Shown here: piece after piece, positions 28,689-38,300 of the stretch
Numbering within the stretch: position 1 is the stretch's first letter
Layout of the letters: each line of letters opens with the position of its first letter
Origin: Polyangia bacterium
GTDB taxonomy: Bacteria > Myxococcota_A > Polyangia > Nannocystales > Nannocystaceae
DNA length: 64,000 nt
Reading direction: 5' to 3'
Assembly (NCBI GenBank): GCA_030429545.1
Contig: JAUIFF010000006.1
Location: 248,001 to 312,000 of the forward strand
The notes under the pieces: generated by a model
What the model saw: the letters and a program-made list of their open reading frames with translations, nothing else
Database searches by the model: none
Told to the model about the DNA's origin: nothing
Translations under genes and position numbers: made by a program

Positions 28689-28836
28689 GCTAGCTCGACG
28701 TACTTCGTAGAGAACAACGTACTCGTCACCGGCTACAAAGCCGGCGCCTCCCTACGCGAAATTTCAGCGCAACAACACATGAACAAAAGGACATATTAAC
28801 AATCGATCTTCGCCACCGACACGATAGGATTTCAAG

Positions 28837-30228
28837 ATGCGGCACCAATCACTTGAATCCTTATTATCGCTGACTCTTGTCACCTTGGCATTTTCGGGCT
28901 GTAGCACAGCGGCCCCCTCGATGACCGGAGACGCCACCGACGGTCAAGAGACCACCGAGGGTGAGTCGGAGACCACGACAACAACCACGACCACGGACCC
29001 GACCGCAGGACCAGGCACCATGACTGCCGGTGATGGCGATGGCGACGGTGATGGCGATGGCGATGGCGACGGCGACGGCGACGGCGATGGCGATGGCGAC
29101 GGCGACGGCGACGGCGATGGCGATGGCGACGGCGATGGCGATGGCGACGGCGATGGCGATGGCGATGGCGATGGCGATGGCGATGGCGATGGCGATGGCG
29201 ACGGCGATGGCGATGGCGACGAGCCGTTTTGCGGTGATGGAAACCTCGACGATGGAGAGGAATGTGACAACGGTGGTGACAATGCGGATACCGCCGAATG
29301 CACCAGCGCGTGCACACTGGCAGTCTGCGGCGACGGTTTTGTGTACGAAGGTGTCGAAAGCTGTGACGACGGCAACGACGATGAGACAGATGAATGTACA
29401 ACAATGTGCCAAGCACCCGCCTGCGATGACGGACTCCTCAACGGCGACGAATCCGACGTCGACTGCGGGGGTAGCTGCGACGCCTGCGGCCTCGACAGCG
29501 CGTGTAACGAATCGGCCGACTGCGAGACGTTTAAATGCCTCGACAACATCTGTACATACCCACGTGACTGTAAGGACATCAACGACCAAGAGCTCGGCGT
29601 CGGCGATGGCAACTATGTCATCGACCTCGACGGACCCGACGGCATGGACCCGTTCTCCGCGTTTTGCGATATGACAACCGACGGCGGAGGCTGGACTCGC
29701 TGTGGTTTGATCGACGAAACCGACCTCGGCAACGACATTTGCGTGACCGAATCGAGCACCCCGTTTGAAGCGGACCTCCTGCTCAACGAATCCTATTGTA
29801 CCTACATGTTCGAGACCGTCCCGACCGCGGCCATGTTGATCCACAACAAGACCCCAGACAACGGCCAGGACTTTGGGTTTGACGACAAAATCCGCATCAC
29901 CTGGGACGACAACCCGATGACGCCGTACACCTACGACAATCACCCGATCAACGATTGTCGGGAGCTCACCAGCGATACGGTGTTTGACAACTGTCAGTAC
30001 TCATCCCACGGCGGCAATCCGTGGCAAGCGGCGGCCTGGTCGTTTACCCGCGGCAACCTCAACAACGGCTACAGTGGCAATGCCAACCGCCGCGTGATTT
30101 TGGGGCCAACATTCGCCCCGGGCACCAACAGCTGCACGTGGCACAACTTTGGCGCGGAAACAAATGCCCGCAACATCGCCAACACCTGGCGGGCGACGCA
30201 AAACGTCGGCGATATGTTCCTGCGCTAG
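28837..30228 (+). CDS. (Gly-Asp)n, Cys-rich, fibrinogen-like surface lipoprotein
   Basis: 463 residues. The lipoprotein signal ends in LAFSGC. It is followed by a Thr-rich linker, then an uninterrupted Gly-Asp dipeptide repeat (about residues 64-129). Myxobacterial Cys-rich repeats come next (CGDGNLDDGEECDNG, CGDGFVYEGVESCDDGND, with CDDGLLNGDESDVDCGG). The C-terminal domain contains FCDMTTDGGGWTRC, the signature of the fibrinogen-like (FReD) fold. The architecture suggests an exported, Ca-binding, disulphide-bonded adhesion or carbohydrate-binding protein on the cell surface. The last 97 codons are duplicated almost perfectly 1.7 kb downstream. The ligand is unknown. Confidence 0.85.
   Translation: MRHQSLESLLSLTLVTLAFSGCSTAAPSMTGDATDGQETTEGESETTTTTTTTDPTAGPGTMTAGDGDGDGDGDGDGDGDGDGDGDGDGDGDGDGDGDGDGDGDGDGDGDGDGDGDGDGDGDGDGDGDEPFCGDGNLDDGEECDNGGDNADTAECTSACTLAVCGDGFVYEGVESCDDGNDDETDECTTMCQAPACDDGLLNGDESDVDCGGSCDACGLDSACNESADCETFKCLDNICTYPRDCKDINDQELGVGDGNYVIDLDGPDGMDPFSAFCDMTTDGGGWTRCGLIDETDLGNDICVTESSTPFEADLLLNESYCTYMFETVPTAAMLIHNKTPDNGQDFGFDDKIRITWDDNPMTPYTYDNHPINDCRELTSDTVFDNCQYSSHGGNPWQAAAWSFTRGNLNNGYSGNANRRVILGPTFAPGTNSCTWHNFGAETNARNIANTWRATQNVGDMFLR
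29027..29222 (+). repeat. GGYGAY hexanucleotide microsatellite encoding (Gly-Asp)n
   Basis: About 32 tandem copies of the 6-base unit GGCGAT/GGCGAC (a few GGTGAT). Variation is almost entirely T/C at the third codon positions, so the peptide stays Gly-Asp throughout. Unit-length changes of 6 bases would keep the frame and only alter linker length. Confidence 0.95.
29934..30225 (+). repeat. Long direct repeat, copy 1 (inside the lipoprotein gene)
   Basis: Parent copy of the 292-base direct repeat whose second copy is at 31621-31912. Both copies are in the same orientation and flank the STAS gene, so recombination between them would delete about 1.7 kb including that gene. Confidence 0.9.
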
Positions 30229-30242
30229 CAGCCCGCGGATGT

Positions 30243-30266
30243 TCTCGACACCACGAGTGGTCGAGA
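30243..30266 (+). terminator. Weak stem-loop after the (GD)n lipoprotein gene
   Basis: TCTCGACACCAC and GTGGTCGAGA can pair with a two-base bulge, 15 bases after the stop codon. There is no T-run, so if it terminates transcription it is not a canonical intrinsic terminator. A further palindrome copy (30345) lies in the following gap. Confidence 0.35.
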
Positions 30267-30435
30267 CCCCTTCACAGCGCGCAAAAATTCGAGGTCGGTT
30301 TGGTGAGTCACAGCTGGATTCACCAAAGCCGACATCGCTATTATTGCACATACATTTTTTTGCTCAACGTTGTACCAATGGCCGCCGAAACGGAAGGCGA
30401 AATTCACAGCCTCCGACCACATCAACCGCGGTGGC

Positions 30436-31314
30436 TCATAAACCGTTGGCTTTAAAAGGCGTCGCCGCGGACCGACGCATCAACGCTACGAGCGCCTGCT
30501 CGAGCGTGCTGAAAACCTGCACATCACCAATGTCGATGTCTTGCATGACGGTCGCCTGGGCGATCTCGGGGCGGATACCGATGAGCGAGCAACGTGCCCC
30601 GACGAGACGAGTTGCTCGCACCGCCCGCAGGAGCCGCTCCGCGACGTCGCTGTCGACCACGGTGACACCGGTGAGGTCTAGCATGACCTCCCTCGCGCCC
30701 TCCCGCTGGATCGCCGAAAGCAACGCCGTCATCAACCTGGTCGCGCGCTCCCGATCGACATCGCCGATTAACGGCACCACGAGGACCCCTTCCCACAGCC
30801 GGAGTACGGGCGTCGAGAGCTCGTCGAGACGCCGACGATGGGTCTCGACGAGCTCACGCCGCGCCGCCTCGAGATCCACCCTCGCCCAGTGCTCGTCGGT
30901 GATGTCACGGGCGGTGCCGGCAGTGCCAACGACCTCGCCGTTGAGCAACACCGGGACCTTGCGGGTCGAGAGCCAGACTCGACGCCCTTCCCGTCGCTCG
31001 TCGAGGGCTTCTTTGACAAACTTGGGCGCCTTCGATTGCATGACCTCAGCGTCGTCGCGTCGGACCGCCTCGACGTTCGCCCCCTCCCAAATGTCACTAT
31101 CAAAAAGACCAGGTATCGAGTCCTTCGCAAGTCCAGTGAGTTCGGCGACGGCTCCGTTAGCGAGTACAAACCGGCTCTCGGCGTCCTTGATCCACGCGAG
31201 CCCCTCGGATGCCTCGAGAACCGCTGCGAGCTGCGCCTCTAAGAACGCAACGCGCTCGCGCAGAATCTCGTTCTCTCGCACAGCCGACTCTGAGTTGCTC
31301 TGCTTCGAGCTCAT
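30436..31314 (-). CDS. PAS-STAS regulatory protein, RsbR-like
   Basis: 292 residues from ATG 31314 (MSSKQSNSE); an ATG 30 bases upstream is possible. A short coiled coil (about 10-30) leads into a PAS domain (about 28-150: LEASEGLAWIKDAESRFVLANG, then GTARDITDEH). The C-terminal STAS domain (about 170-285) has VLVVPLIGDVDRERA and MLDLTGVTVVDSDVAERLLRA, as in RsbR stressosome proteins, with Ser at the usual phosphorylated Thr/Ser position. It is predicted to be cytoplasmic and to sense a ligand and relay through a switch kinase; no kinase or phosphatase partner is next to it. It sits on the opposite strand between the two copies of the duplicated fibrinogen-like segment. Confidence 0.85.
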   Translation of the reverse strand: MSSKQSNSESAVRENEILRERVAFLEAQLAAVLEASEGLAWIKDAESRFVLANGAVAELTGLAKDSIPGLFDSDIWEGANVEAVRRDDAEVMQSKAPKFVKEALDERREGRRVWLSTRKVPVLLNGEVVGTAGTARDITDEHWARVDLEAARRELVETHRRRLDELSTPVLRLWEGVLVVPLIGDVDRERATRLMTALLSAIQREGAREVMLDLTGVTVVDSDVAERLLRAVRATRLVGARCSLIGIRPEIAQATVMQDIDIGDVQVFSTLEQALVALMRRSAATPFKANGL

Positions 31315-31620
31315 ACAACTCTCACCCGCGGATCCTACCAGCACCGTGGAGTTGATGCAATGCGAACGCGAGTGCCGGTTTCCCTTGCCTCGCCATCAAT
31401 TACTTGAGCCAAGAGACATGTCCAATGGTAGCGGAAAGCTCTTGAGGCTCGGGAAGTTTGCAGTGGCAAACCATTGCCGCTTGGGCTGATGCGGCGTGGC
31501 AATGTGCCCGTCACATCCGGACGACGATCCTGCGCATGGGAAGTTAAGAAATCAAACAATCGCTGCATTTAACTTGTATGCACATGGTCTCTCGAATCCT
31601 GGTGTCCACAGCCGCCGGTT

Positions 31621-31915
31621 CGACAATCACCCGATCAACGATTGTCGGGAGCTCACCAGCGACACGGTGTTTGACAACTGTCAGTACTCATCCCACGGCG
31701 GCAATCCGTGGCAAGCGGCGGCCTGGTCGTTTACCCGCGGTAACCTCAACAACGGCTACAGTGGCAATGCCAACCGCCGCGTGATTTTAGGGCCAACATT
31801 CGCCCCGGGCACCAACAGCTGCACGTGGCACATCTTTGGCGCGGAAACAAATGCCCGCAACATCGCCAACACCTGGCGGGCGACGCAAAACGTCGGCGAT
31901 ATGTTCCTGCGCTGA
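31621..31915 (+). pseudogene. Truncated duplicate of the fibrinogen-like lipoprotein 3' end
   Basis: Positions 31621-31912 repeat 29934-30225 with four differences noticed in 292 bases (about 98.6% identity), in frame up to a stop. Three differences are T/C or G/A changes that keep or barely change the residue, and one changes Asn to Ile. No signal peptide, linker or Cys-rich region precedes it; the frame extends upstream to 31496 with unrelated sequence. It is best read as a recent partial duplication, or as a silent donor cassette for gene conversion, rather than a functional gene. Confidence 0.85.
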
Positions 31916-31922
31916 CCCGCGA

Positions 31923-31951
31923 GGACCCGTCGACAACGCGCCCACGGGTCC
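31923..31951 (+). terminator. Stem-loop after the duplicated segment
   Basis: GGACCCGT / ACGGGTCC form a perfect 8-bp stem with a 13-base loop, 8 bases after the stop of the duplicate. No T-run follows, so termination is uncertain. Confidence 0.35.
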
Positions 31952-32102
31952 AAACACACACATACGCGAGCACGCTTTTTAGGTCGCGCTCGACAACCGC
32001 CCGCAAGTTCGCAACCCTCGTCCCGAGCAAATGGACGGGGGCAGGACACAGGTGGAACAATCGCGGGCCGACGAGGCGTCTAGCCGACGTAGGCCCGAAG
32101 AC

Positions 32103-34556
32103 ATGACTCGCCGCTTGAACATCCCAAAAAAAACTCGCTGGCGACATCGCCTCGCCGGACTTGCGATCGCCGGTACCGTCGGCAGTGTGTTGACCTGTGG
32201 CGGTTGGCAAGTCTATCGGGCGTCGGCCGGCGATCCCGAGACTGCCCTGAGCCACGACACCTGGCACCGCGGCCACCGGGTGCTCGACCGCCATGGCACC
32301 TTGTTGCGCGAGTTGACCTCCGACCAGGGAGCCCGCGGCCACGAGCTCACCCGCGAACAAATCGGTGCACGCCTGCTCAAGGCCACGCTGGTGAGTGAAG
32401 ACCGGGAGTTTTACCAACACGACGGGGTCGATCGCGCGGCGATCTTTCGGGCGCTCAAGCAAAATATCGCCAACCGTCGGCTGGTTTCGGGGGCGAGCAC
32501 CATTACCCAACAGTTGGTCAAGCTGCTCGACACCCAGGGGGTGCCGCAGGCCCGGGGAATCGACGACAAGCTACGCGAGGCTGCGCGCGCGCAAAACCTC
32601 GAACGCCTGCTCGAAAAAGACGAGATCCTGGTCGCGTACATGAACCGACTGCCCTACGGCCACGGCTTCACCGGGCCAGATGCCGCGGCCAAGGGCTATT
32701 TTGGTGTATCTGCAAATGACCTGAGTTGGGCCCAGGCAGCGTTTTTGGCCGTGCTTCCGCGGGCACCTTCCTACCTCGATCCGTACCGCAACTTTGGCCG
32801 GGCACACCTGCGCCAGCAGGCACTGCTGCAGGCGCTGCATCGCCACGGGCACCTCACCACCGGCGAGGTCAAACGCGCCCTCGCGGAGCCGATCGAGCTG
32901 CAACCCCTTCGCCACCCATTTTTGGCCCCACACCTGGTCGAGCATATGCGTATGCAACATACGTTCGACAACACCGACCAGCAAACCCACACCAGCCTCG
33001 ACGCCAAACTTCAGGCCGACATCGAGGGCCTCACCCGCACACATGTTGCCCAACTCGCAGCCAAAGGCGCCAACGATGCCGCCGTGCTCGTGATCGACAA
33101 CAACACCGGTGAGGTGCTCGCCTATGTCGGCAGCGCCGACTTCCACAACGACGAGATTTTTGGTCAGGTCGATATGGTCCAGGCCCGGCGCCAACCGGGC
33201 TCAACCCTCAAACCATTTGTCTATGCAATGGCCTTCGAGAAGGGCCACACCGCCGCCGATGTGTTGGCCGATGTGCCGACCCGGTTTGTCGAATCCCACG
33301 GGGCGACCTACACACCTGAAAACTACAACCGCAACTTTGAGGGGCCAATACCGGCCCGCGAGGCCCTCGCCGGCTCGCTCAACATCCCCGCGGTCCGTCT
33401 CGCCTCCGAACTTCAAGACGGGGCGTTGCTCGACCGTCTCCACAAACTCGGGTTTGCCAGCCTCGACCAACCGGCCGAGCACTACGGCCTTGCGCTCGCC
33501 CTCGGGAGCGGGGAAGTCCGGATGTTTGAGTTGGCCCGGGCCTATATGTCGCTGGCCCGCGGGGGAAGCCTGATCGACCTGCGCCTCACCAAAACCGACC
33601 GACCACCGGTTGCTGGTACACAGGTTTTTTCGCCGGAGGTCGCCGCGATGATCTCGGAGGTGCTCGCCGACCCGCTGGCCCGGATCCGCGGCATGCACGG
33701 GCGTGGTCCGTTTGTCCTGCCCTACCCGGTCGCCGTCAAAACCGGCACCTCCTCGGGGCACCGCGACACCTGGGCCGTTGGCTATACACATGAACGAACG
33801 GTGGCCGTGTGGCTGGGCAATGCCGATGGCCGCCCCACGGTCGAGCTCACCGGCGCTTCGGGGGCAGGCCCGCTGTTTGCCGCGGCCATGAAACGGGCCA
33901 TGGAAGATGTCGAGGGCCGCGAGCCGCTGTGGGAACCATCGCTGTTGGCGAGTGCCGAGATTTGTCCGATGTCGGGCAAGCGCCCAGGGCCTGCCTGCCA
34001 CGAGCACGCCACCCGGATGTTTATCCACGACAAACTCCCGACCGAAACCTGCGATATGCATGCACATGTATCGCCGGCAAAGGCGGTTGGCCCCGAGGGT
34101 TTACCGTGGAAGTGCGACCCCCAAGGCAAGCGCCGGGCAACCCTGTTTGCCCCCGAATATGACGAATGGTTGGCCATGTATGTGGCCGACGGCATCGGCC
34201 CCGAACTCGGTCAATCGATGTGGCACCCACGGGCCCGGGTGCGCGACTGTGTCGTCGATGGCGGGGACCTACCCGAGCTCTCGATCGTCGAGCCCGTGGC
34301 CGGGGCGGTCTACAATGTCGGCTATGTGACCGATGCCGACAGGCAGGTGATTGATGTAAGAGCAACCTTTTTGGGCCCCGAGACGGAACGTCCACGCGAG
34401 GTTGTGTTTGTCGTCAACGGCAGCGAGAAAGCCCGCTCGACCTGGCCCTACCGCGCCCAGCTTCCGGCCGCCGTTGGCGACCACGAGTTGCTCGTTCGCC
34501 CGGCCGACGAGCAGCAGACCATCCGCCTCGGTTCCGTGATGTTTAGCGTCCGCTAG
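32103..34556 (+). CDS. pbpC: Penicillin-binding protein 1C (bifunctional transglycosylase/transpeptidase)
   Basis: 817 residues from ATG 32103; an ATG at 32031 would add 24 polar residues and cannot be excluded. Order: basic cytoplasmic N-terminus, one membrane helix (about 15-35), GT51 glycosyltransferase (catalytic Glu99 in SEDREFYQHDG, GASTITQQLVK, EKDEILVAYMNRLPYG), transpeptidase (Ser367 in PGSTLKP, SLN, VKTGTSSG), and a C-terminal biPBP_C-type beta domain (LSIVEPVAGAVYNVG), which is diagnostic for PbpC. It polymerises and crosslinks peptidoglycan on the periplasmic face. The family is commonly encoded beside alpha-2-macroglobulin, as here at a distance; the proposed role is wall repair after breach. 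Confidence 0.95.
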   Translation: MTRRLNIPKKTRWRHRLAGLAIAGTVGSVLTCGGWQVYRASAGDPETALSHDTWHRGHRVLDRHGTLLRELTSDQGARGHELTREQIGARLLKATLVSEDREFYQHDGVDRAAIFRALKQNIANRRLVSGASTITQQLVKLLDTQGVPQARGIDDKLREAARAQNLERLLEKDEILVAYMNRLPYGHGFTGPDAAAKGYFGVSANDLSWAQAAFLAVLPRAPSYLDPYRNFGRAHLRQQALLQALHRHGHLTTGEVKRALAEPIELQPLRHPFLAPHLVEHMRMQHTFDNTDQQTHTSLDAKLQADIEGLTRTHVAQLAAKGANDAAVLVIDNNTGEVLAYVGSADFHNDEIFGQVDMVQARRQPGSTLKPFVYAMAFEKGHTAADVLADVPTRFVESHGATYTPENYNRNFEGPIPAREALAGSLNIPAVRLASELQDGALLDRLHKLGFASLDQPAEHYGLALALGSGEVRMFELARAYMSLARGGSLIDLRLTKTDRPPVAGTQVFSPEVAAMISEVLADPLARIRGMHGRGPFVLPYPVAVKTGTSSGHRDTWAVGYTHERTVAVWLGNADGRPTVELTGASGAGPLFAAAMKRAMEDVEGREPLWEPSLLASAEICPMSGKRPGPACHEHATRMFIHDKLPTETCDMHAHVSPAKAVGPEGLPWKCDPQGKRRATLFAPEYDEWLAMYVADGIGPELGQSMWHPRARVRDCVVDGGDLPELSIVEPVAGAVYNVGYVTDADRQVIDVRATFLGPETERPREVVFVVNGSEKARSTWPYRAQLPAAVGDHELLVRPADEQQTIRLGSVMFSVR

Positions 34557-34562
34557 GTGTAT

Positions 34563-35237
34563 CTACATCGAGTTCGTGGTCTCGTCATCGAGGCAAAGAC
34601 GCCGGGTAACGTCATCAAACGACACGCCCTCAGGACCAAATAACCACGCCGCACAGCCGATCGCCCATGCCCCCTCGACGTCGGCACGCCGCGAGTCGCC
34701 AACGTGCACACACTGCGCCGGTTCGCAGCCAAGTGTGTGGCAGGCCTGGCGAAAAATCCGTGGGTCGGGCTTTTCCCAGCCGAGCTCCGCGGACACAAAT
34801 ACCGCATCGACCCATTGCAACACCCCCATCGAGGCGAGCAATGCCCGCAGGCGAAGGTCCCAGTTGGAAATCACAGCAACTTTCATGTGGCGTGAGCGGA
34901 CAGCCTCACAGCACTCCATGGCACCGGGGGCAATACGCCAGGCAGTCGGGCGTGCGTAGTACCCATATAAAAACTCAAATAGTTCGGCATCGGGGCAGCC
35001 CGTCGCTTCGGTGACGACGTAGGCCCAAAACGGCCGCCATGTCGGATCGTTTTGTCGCAGGCGTTTCCCCTCCCGCATCAACACCGGCAGTCGCTCGGCA
35101 ACCTGTTTTGCCGAACAGCTGTAGCCCATTTTGGTGGCAACTTCGGCATAGACTTCGGCGACGGGTTTGACCGGGTGCACGAGGGTGTAGGCAGCATCAA
35201 TAAAAAGTGCTGTTCCCCGACCTGCTTGTAGTCTCAC
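34563..35237 (-). CDS. HAD-superfamily hydrolase
   Basis: 224 residues. HAD motifs: motif I is FIDAAYTLV, with the nucleophile Asp but Ala at the +2 position where most phosphatases have a second Asp; motif II is VISNWD; motif III Lys is in WEKPDP; motif IV is HVGDSRRAD. Helical cap residues (about 20-95) place it in subfamily I, resembling HDHD3-like proteins, whose motif I is also often D-A-x-G-T. Predicted cytoplasmic phosphatase or related hydrolase; substrate unknown. It converges with pbpC with only 6 bases between the stops, and a TGTATCTACA palindrome spans that junction. Confidence 0.88.
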   Translation of the reverse strand: MRLQAGRGTALFIDAAYTLVHPVKPVAEVYAEVATKMGYSCSAKQVAERLPVLMREGKRLRQNDPTWRPFWAYVVTEATGCPDAELFEFLYGYYARPTAWRIAPGAMECCEAVRSRHMKVAVISNWDLRLRALLASMGVLQWVDAVFVSAELGWEKPDPRIFRQACHTLGCEPAQCVHVGDSRRADVEGAWAIGCAAWLFGPEGVSFDDVTRRLCLDDETTNSM

Positions 35238-35361
35238 GTGTCACGAATACCACGGCGCGACAAAACCGGCACCAACTCGAAAGCTGGCCAGTCGCGACCT
35301 GCCGATATGTGAAAACTCCGCCGTCAACCCGCGCATGGGCTGGTACGCTACGCCGGCCATT

Positions 35362-38300
35362 ATGACCCTACACGTCGGTATCGACTTTGGAAGCCAAACA
35401 CTGGTCGGGGCCCTCGCCCCCAACCCTGATACCAGTGTGTCCTCGCCACCCCAATGGACCGGTGTCCCTGCCGTGTTTGGGTTGGGACAAAACAACGAAG
35501 AACTCGCGGGTGACCGCGCCCGAAGGTTGGCACTCCTGCGGCCCCAAAAGTTTGTTGCCCAGGCGGTTCGTATGCTCGGGTGGCGATTTGACGATCTCCC
35601 AGAAGAACTCCAAAAAACAGCGATTCGCGGGGAACAGGGCGACATTCGGATCCGGCTTGACGACCGCATCCTCCCGCTCGAGTGGGTGGTGGGCAAATTG
35701 CTCGCGCACCTGCGCGAAAAACTTTGTAACAGCACAAATACCAACAGGGCCGTTACCCCCGGCTCCCTCGCCGAACTCGAACAACTGGTCGCCGCGATCG
35801 AGCGCACCGAAGAGGAGCAACCGGGAGCGACCGACCAACCGGCTTTCGACGGGCCACAGGCCGTGGTTGCGGTGCCGGTCGCGTGCCTACCCGCTACCCG
35901 GACATCGCTGCGCCACGCCTGCGAGCGCGCCGGCCTGCGCGTGCAGCAGATGATTCACAGCACAAGCGCAGCTGCACTTTTGTATTGCCAAAAACACGCG
36001 GCCACGCTCGCCGCCCGTGAGCAGCCCAAGCGGGTGGCCATTCACGACTTTGGAGCCGGCCACTTTTCGGTCGCAGTCGTCGAGATCGATGCCAACGGTG
36101 TCCGTGAGTTGGCAGCCCAGGGATTGCGTGGGGTCGGCGGCATCGACCTCGACCAACGGATCGCCCAATGGATGATGGAGCGGTTTGAACAACAAAGTGA
36201 AATCGACACCCACAACGACCCTGTGGTCGTTTCGCGAATGACCCACGCGGCCAGCAACGCCAAGTGTGCACTCGGCCGCGACGACGCCGAACCCAAAGTC
36301 CCGCTCAATCTGCCGTTTTTACAGGCCGACGTCACTGGCTCACGCCACTACGAAGACAGCCTGACACTGCAGCGATTTGACGAGCTCATTGGCGATTTGG
36401 TGACTCGCTGCATGGACACGACCAGGCGAGCCCTCGACCAGGCCGGGCTCTCCCCCAGCGACATCGACACCGTGCTACTCTTAGGTGGTGGCGCACGCGT
36501 CGGATTGTTGCAGGAGCAACTAGAATCCTTGTATCAGCAAGAGCCCGAACTCGCCCTGGCAGTGCCACAAACCGTAGCAACCGGCGCGGCCCTGGTCGCC
36601 GCCGCCGACAACGAACTCGAACTGCAAGAGGGGTTTGCCCACGCCCTGGTGGTTGCCGTCGACAACCACCCGCCACAGGTCGTCGTGGCACCCGGACAAT
36701 CGCTACCGACACAGGTCGCGGTCGAGCTCCCGGTCCCACCACTTACACAGGCTCCCCTGCGTGGGCCCGAGTTAACCGCACAAACAACCCCCGAGGCGAC
36801 CCGCTCAACGACAACGGCTGATGAGACGCCCGAACCTCGACCAAACATCCCTGACGCCGACGGTCTAGCAACATCGGTGACGGAGCCCCTCCGCAAAGCC
36901 CCAGCGCCCGCCTCCGACAAAGCCCCAGCGCCCGGCTCCGATAAAGCTGTGCCCCAGCAGACTGCCCAAGCCCAAGCCCAGGAAAAAGATGTAGAAACAA
37001 ATAACCCGGTCGCCGAGCCACCCGCGCGGCGCTCGGTTGTCATTCGCCGTCGACGCAAAAAAACCCAGGCACACCACCTCGTACGCAGGGGCAACGGCTC
37101 GTCCTCAGACGACCCCAAAAAGACTCCCACGGACGAACACGACGGGTCGACAGCTTCCGAACAGCCCGACAACGAGCCCGGGGCCGAAACCGATAATTTG
37201 CAAATACAAAAATCTGAGGACGCGAGCCCGCAAGCCCACCACGATGACCTGTCGCACCCGGCCGAGGGCTCCCCAGCGGGCGAGAGCCCGGTGGCGCCTG
37301 AACTCGACCCCGAGCACACCAGCGCCGAGCCACCTGACGCCTCCGGAATCTCACCCGCAGTCAACTCTGACGACTCTGAGTTTGTCGAAGCTGTAGCTCC
37401 AAGTGAACCCGCCGCTTTGCTCGACGCAAAACCCGAGCAGGGTGCGGTTGAACAACCCGTCGACCCCGAGTCGCGCGCGACCGAGGGTAACGACTCCGCG
37501 CTGGATCCCGAGGTTGTTAAAAGTGTAGAGGCAAGCGAAGCAAACGCTGCGGCTCCCGAATCCGCATCCAAAGCGACCGACCCGGGGCCCAATTCGGAGG
37601 ACTCCGAAAACTTCTCTCAGGGTCCTTCTGAGGCGGATACCGGCGTTGTCGACACTGACGCCAACCCCGAGCCAGATACCGACGTTGTCGATACCGTCGA
37701 CGCCGACGCCGAGTCGGATACCGAGAATCTCGGAACCGTCGCTCCCAACTCCGAGGCGGATACCGACGTTGTCGATACCGTCGACGCCGAGTCGGATACC
37801 GAGATTCTCGACCCCAACTCTGAGGCAGGTACCGACGTTGTCGAAGCCGAGTCGGTTCCCGATGTTCTCGATACTGTCAGCCCCAAAGACACCGACGTTG
37901 TCGAAACCCTCGACGCCGAGTCGGGTACCGAGACTCTCGAGCCCAACTCCGAGGCGGATACCGACGTTGTCGAAGCCGAGTCGGTTCCCGATGTTCTCGA
38001 GACTGTCGACCCTACATCCGGGTCGGATGCCGACGTTGTCGAAACCGTTGATGCCGATTCGGCTCCCGATGTCCTCGAGACTGTCGACCCTACATCCGAG
38101 TCGGATACCGACGTTGTCGAAGCCGTCGATGCCGACGTTGTCAAAACCCTCGACGCCGATTTGGTTCCCGATGTCGACGCCAACTCCGAGGCGGATACCG
38201 ACGTTGCCGAAACCGTCGACGCCAACTCCGAGGTGGATACCGACGTTGTCCACACTGTCGACATCGAACCGCTCGCCAACGCTGATGTCGAAGCTGTCGA

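Noticed and set aside
28864..29943. Long minus-strand open frame rich in Ala-Ile opposite the (GD)n gene
   Set aside because: It is the antisense of the GGYGAY microsatellite and the Cys-rich repeats; the plus strand has a signal peptide and known domains.
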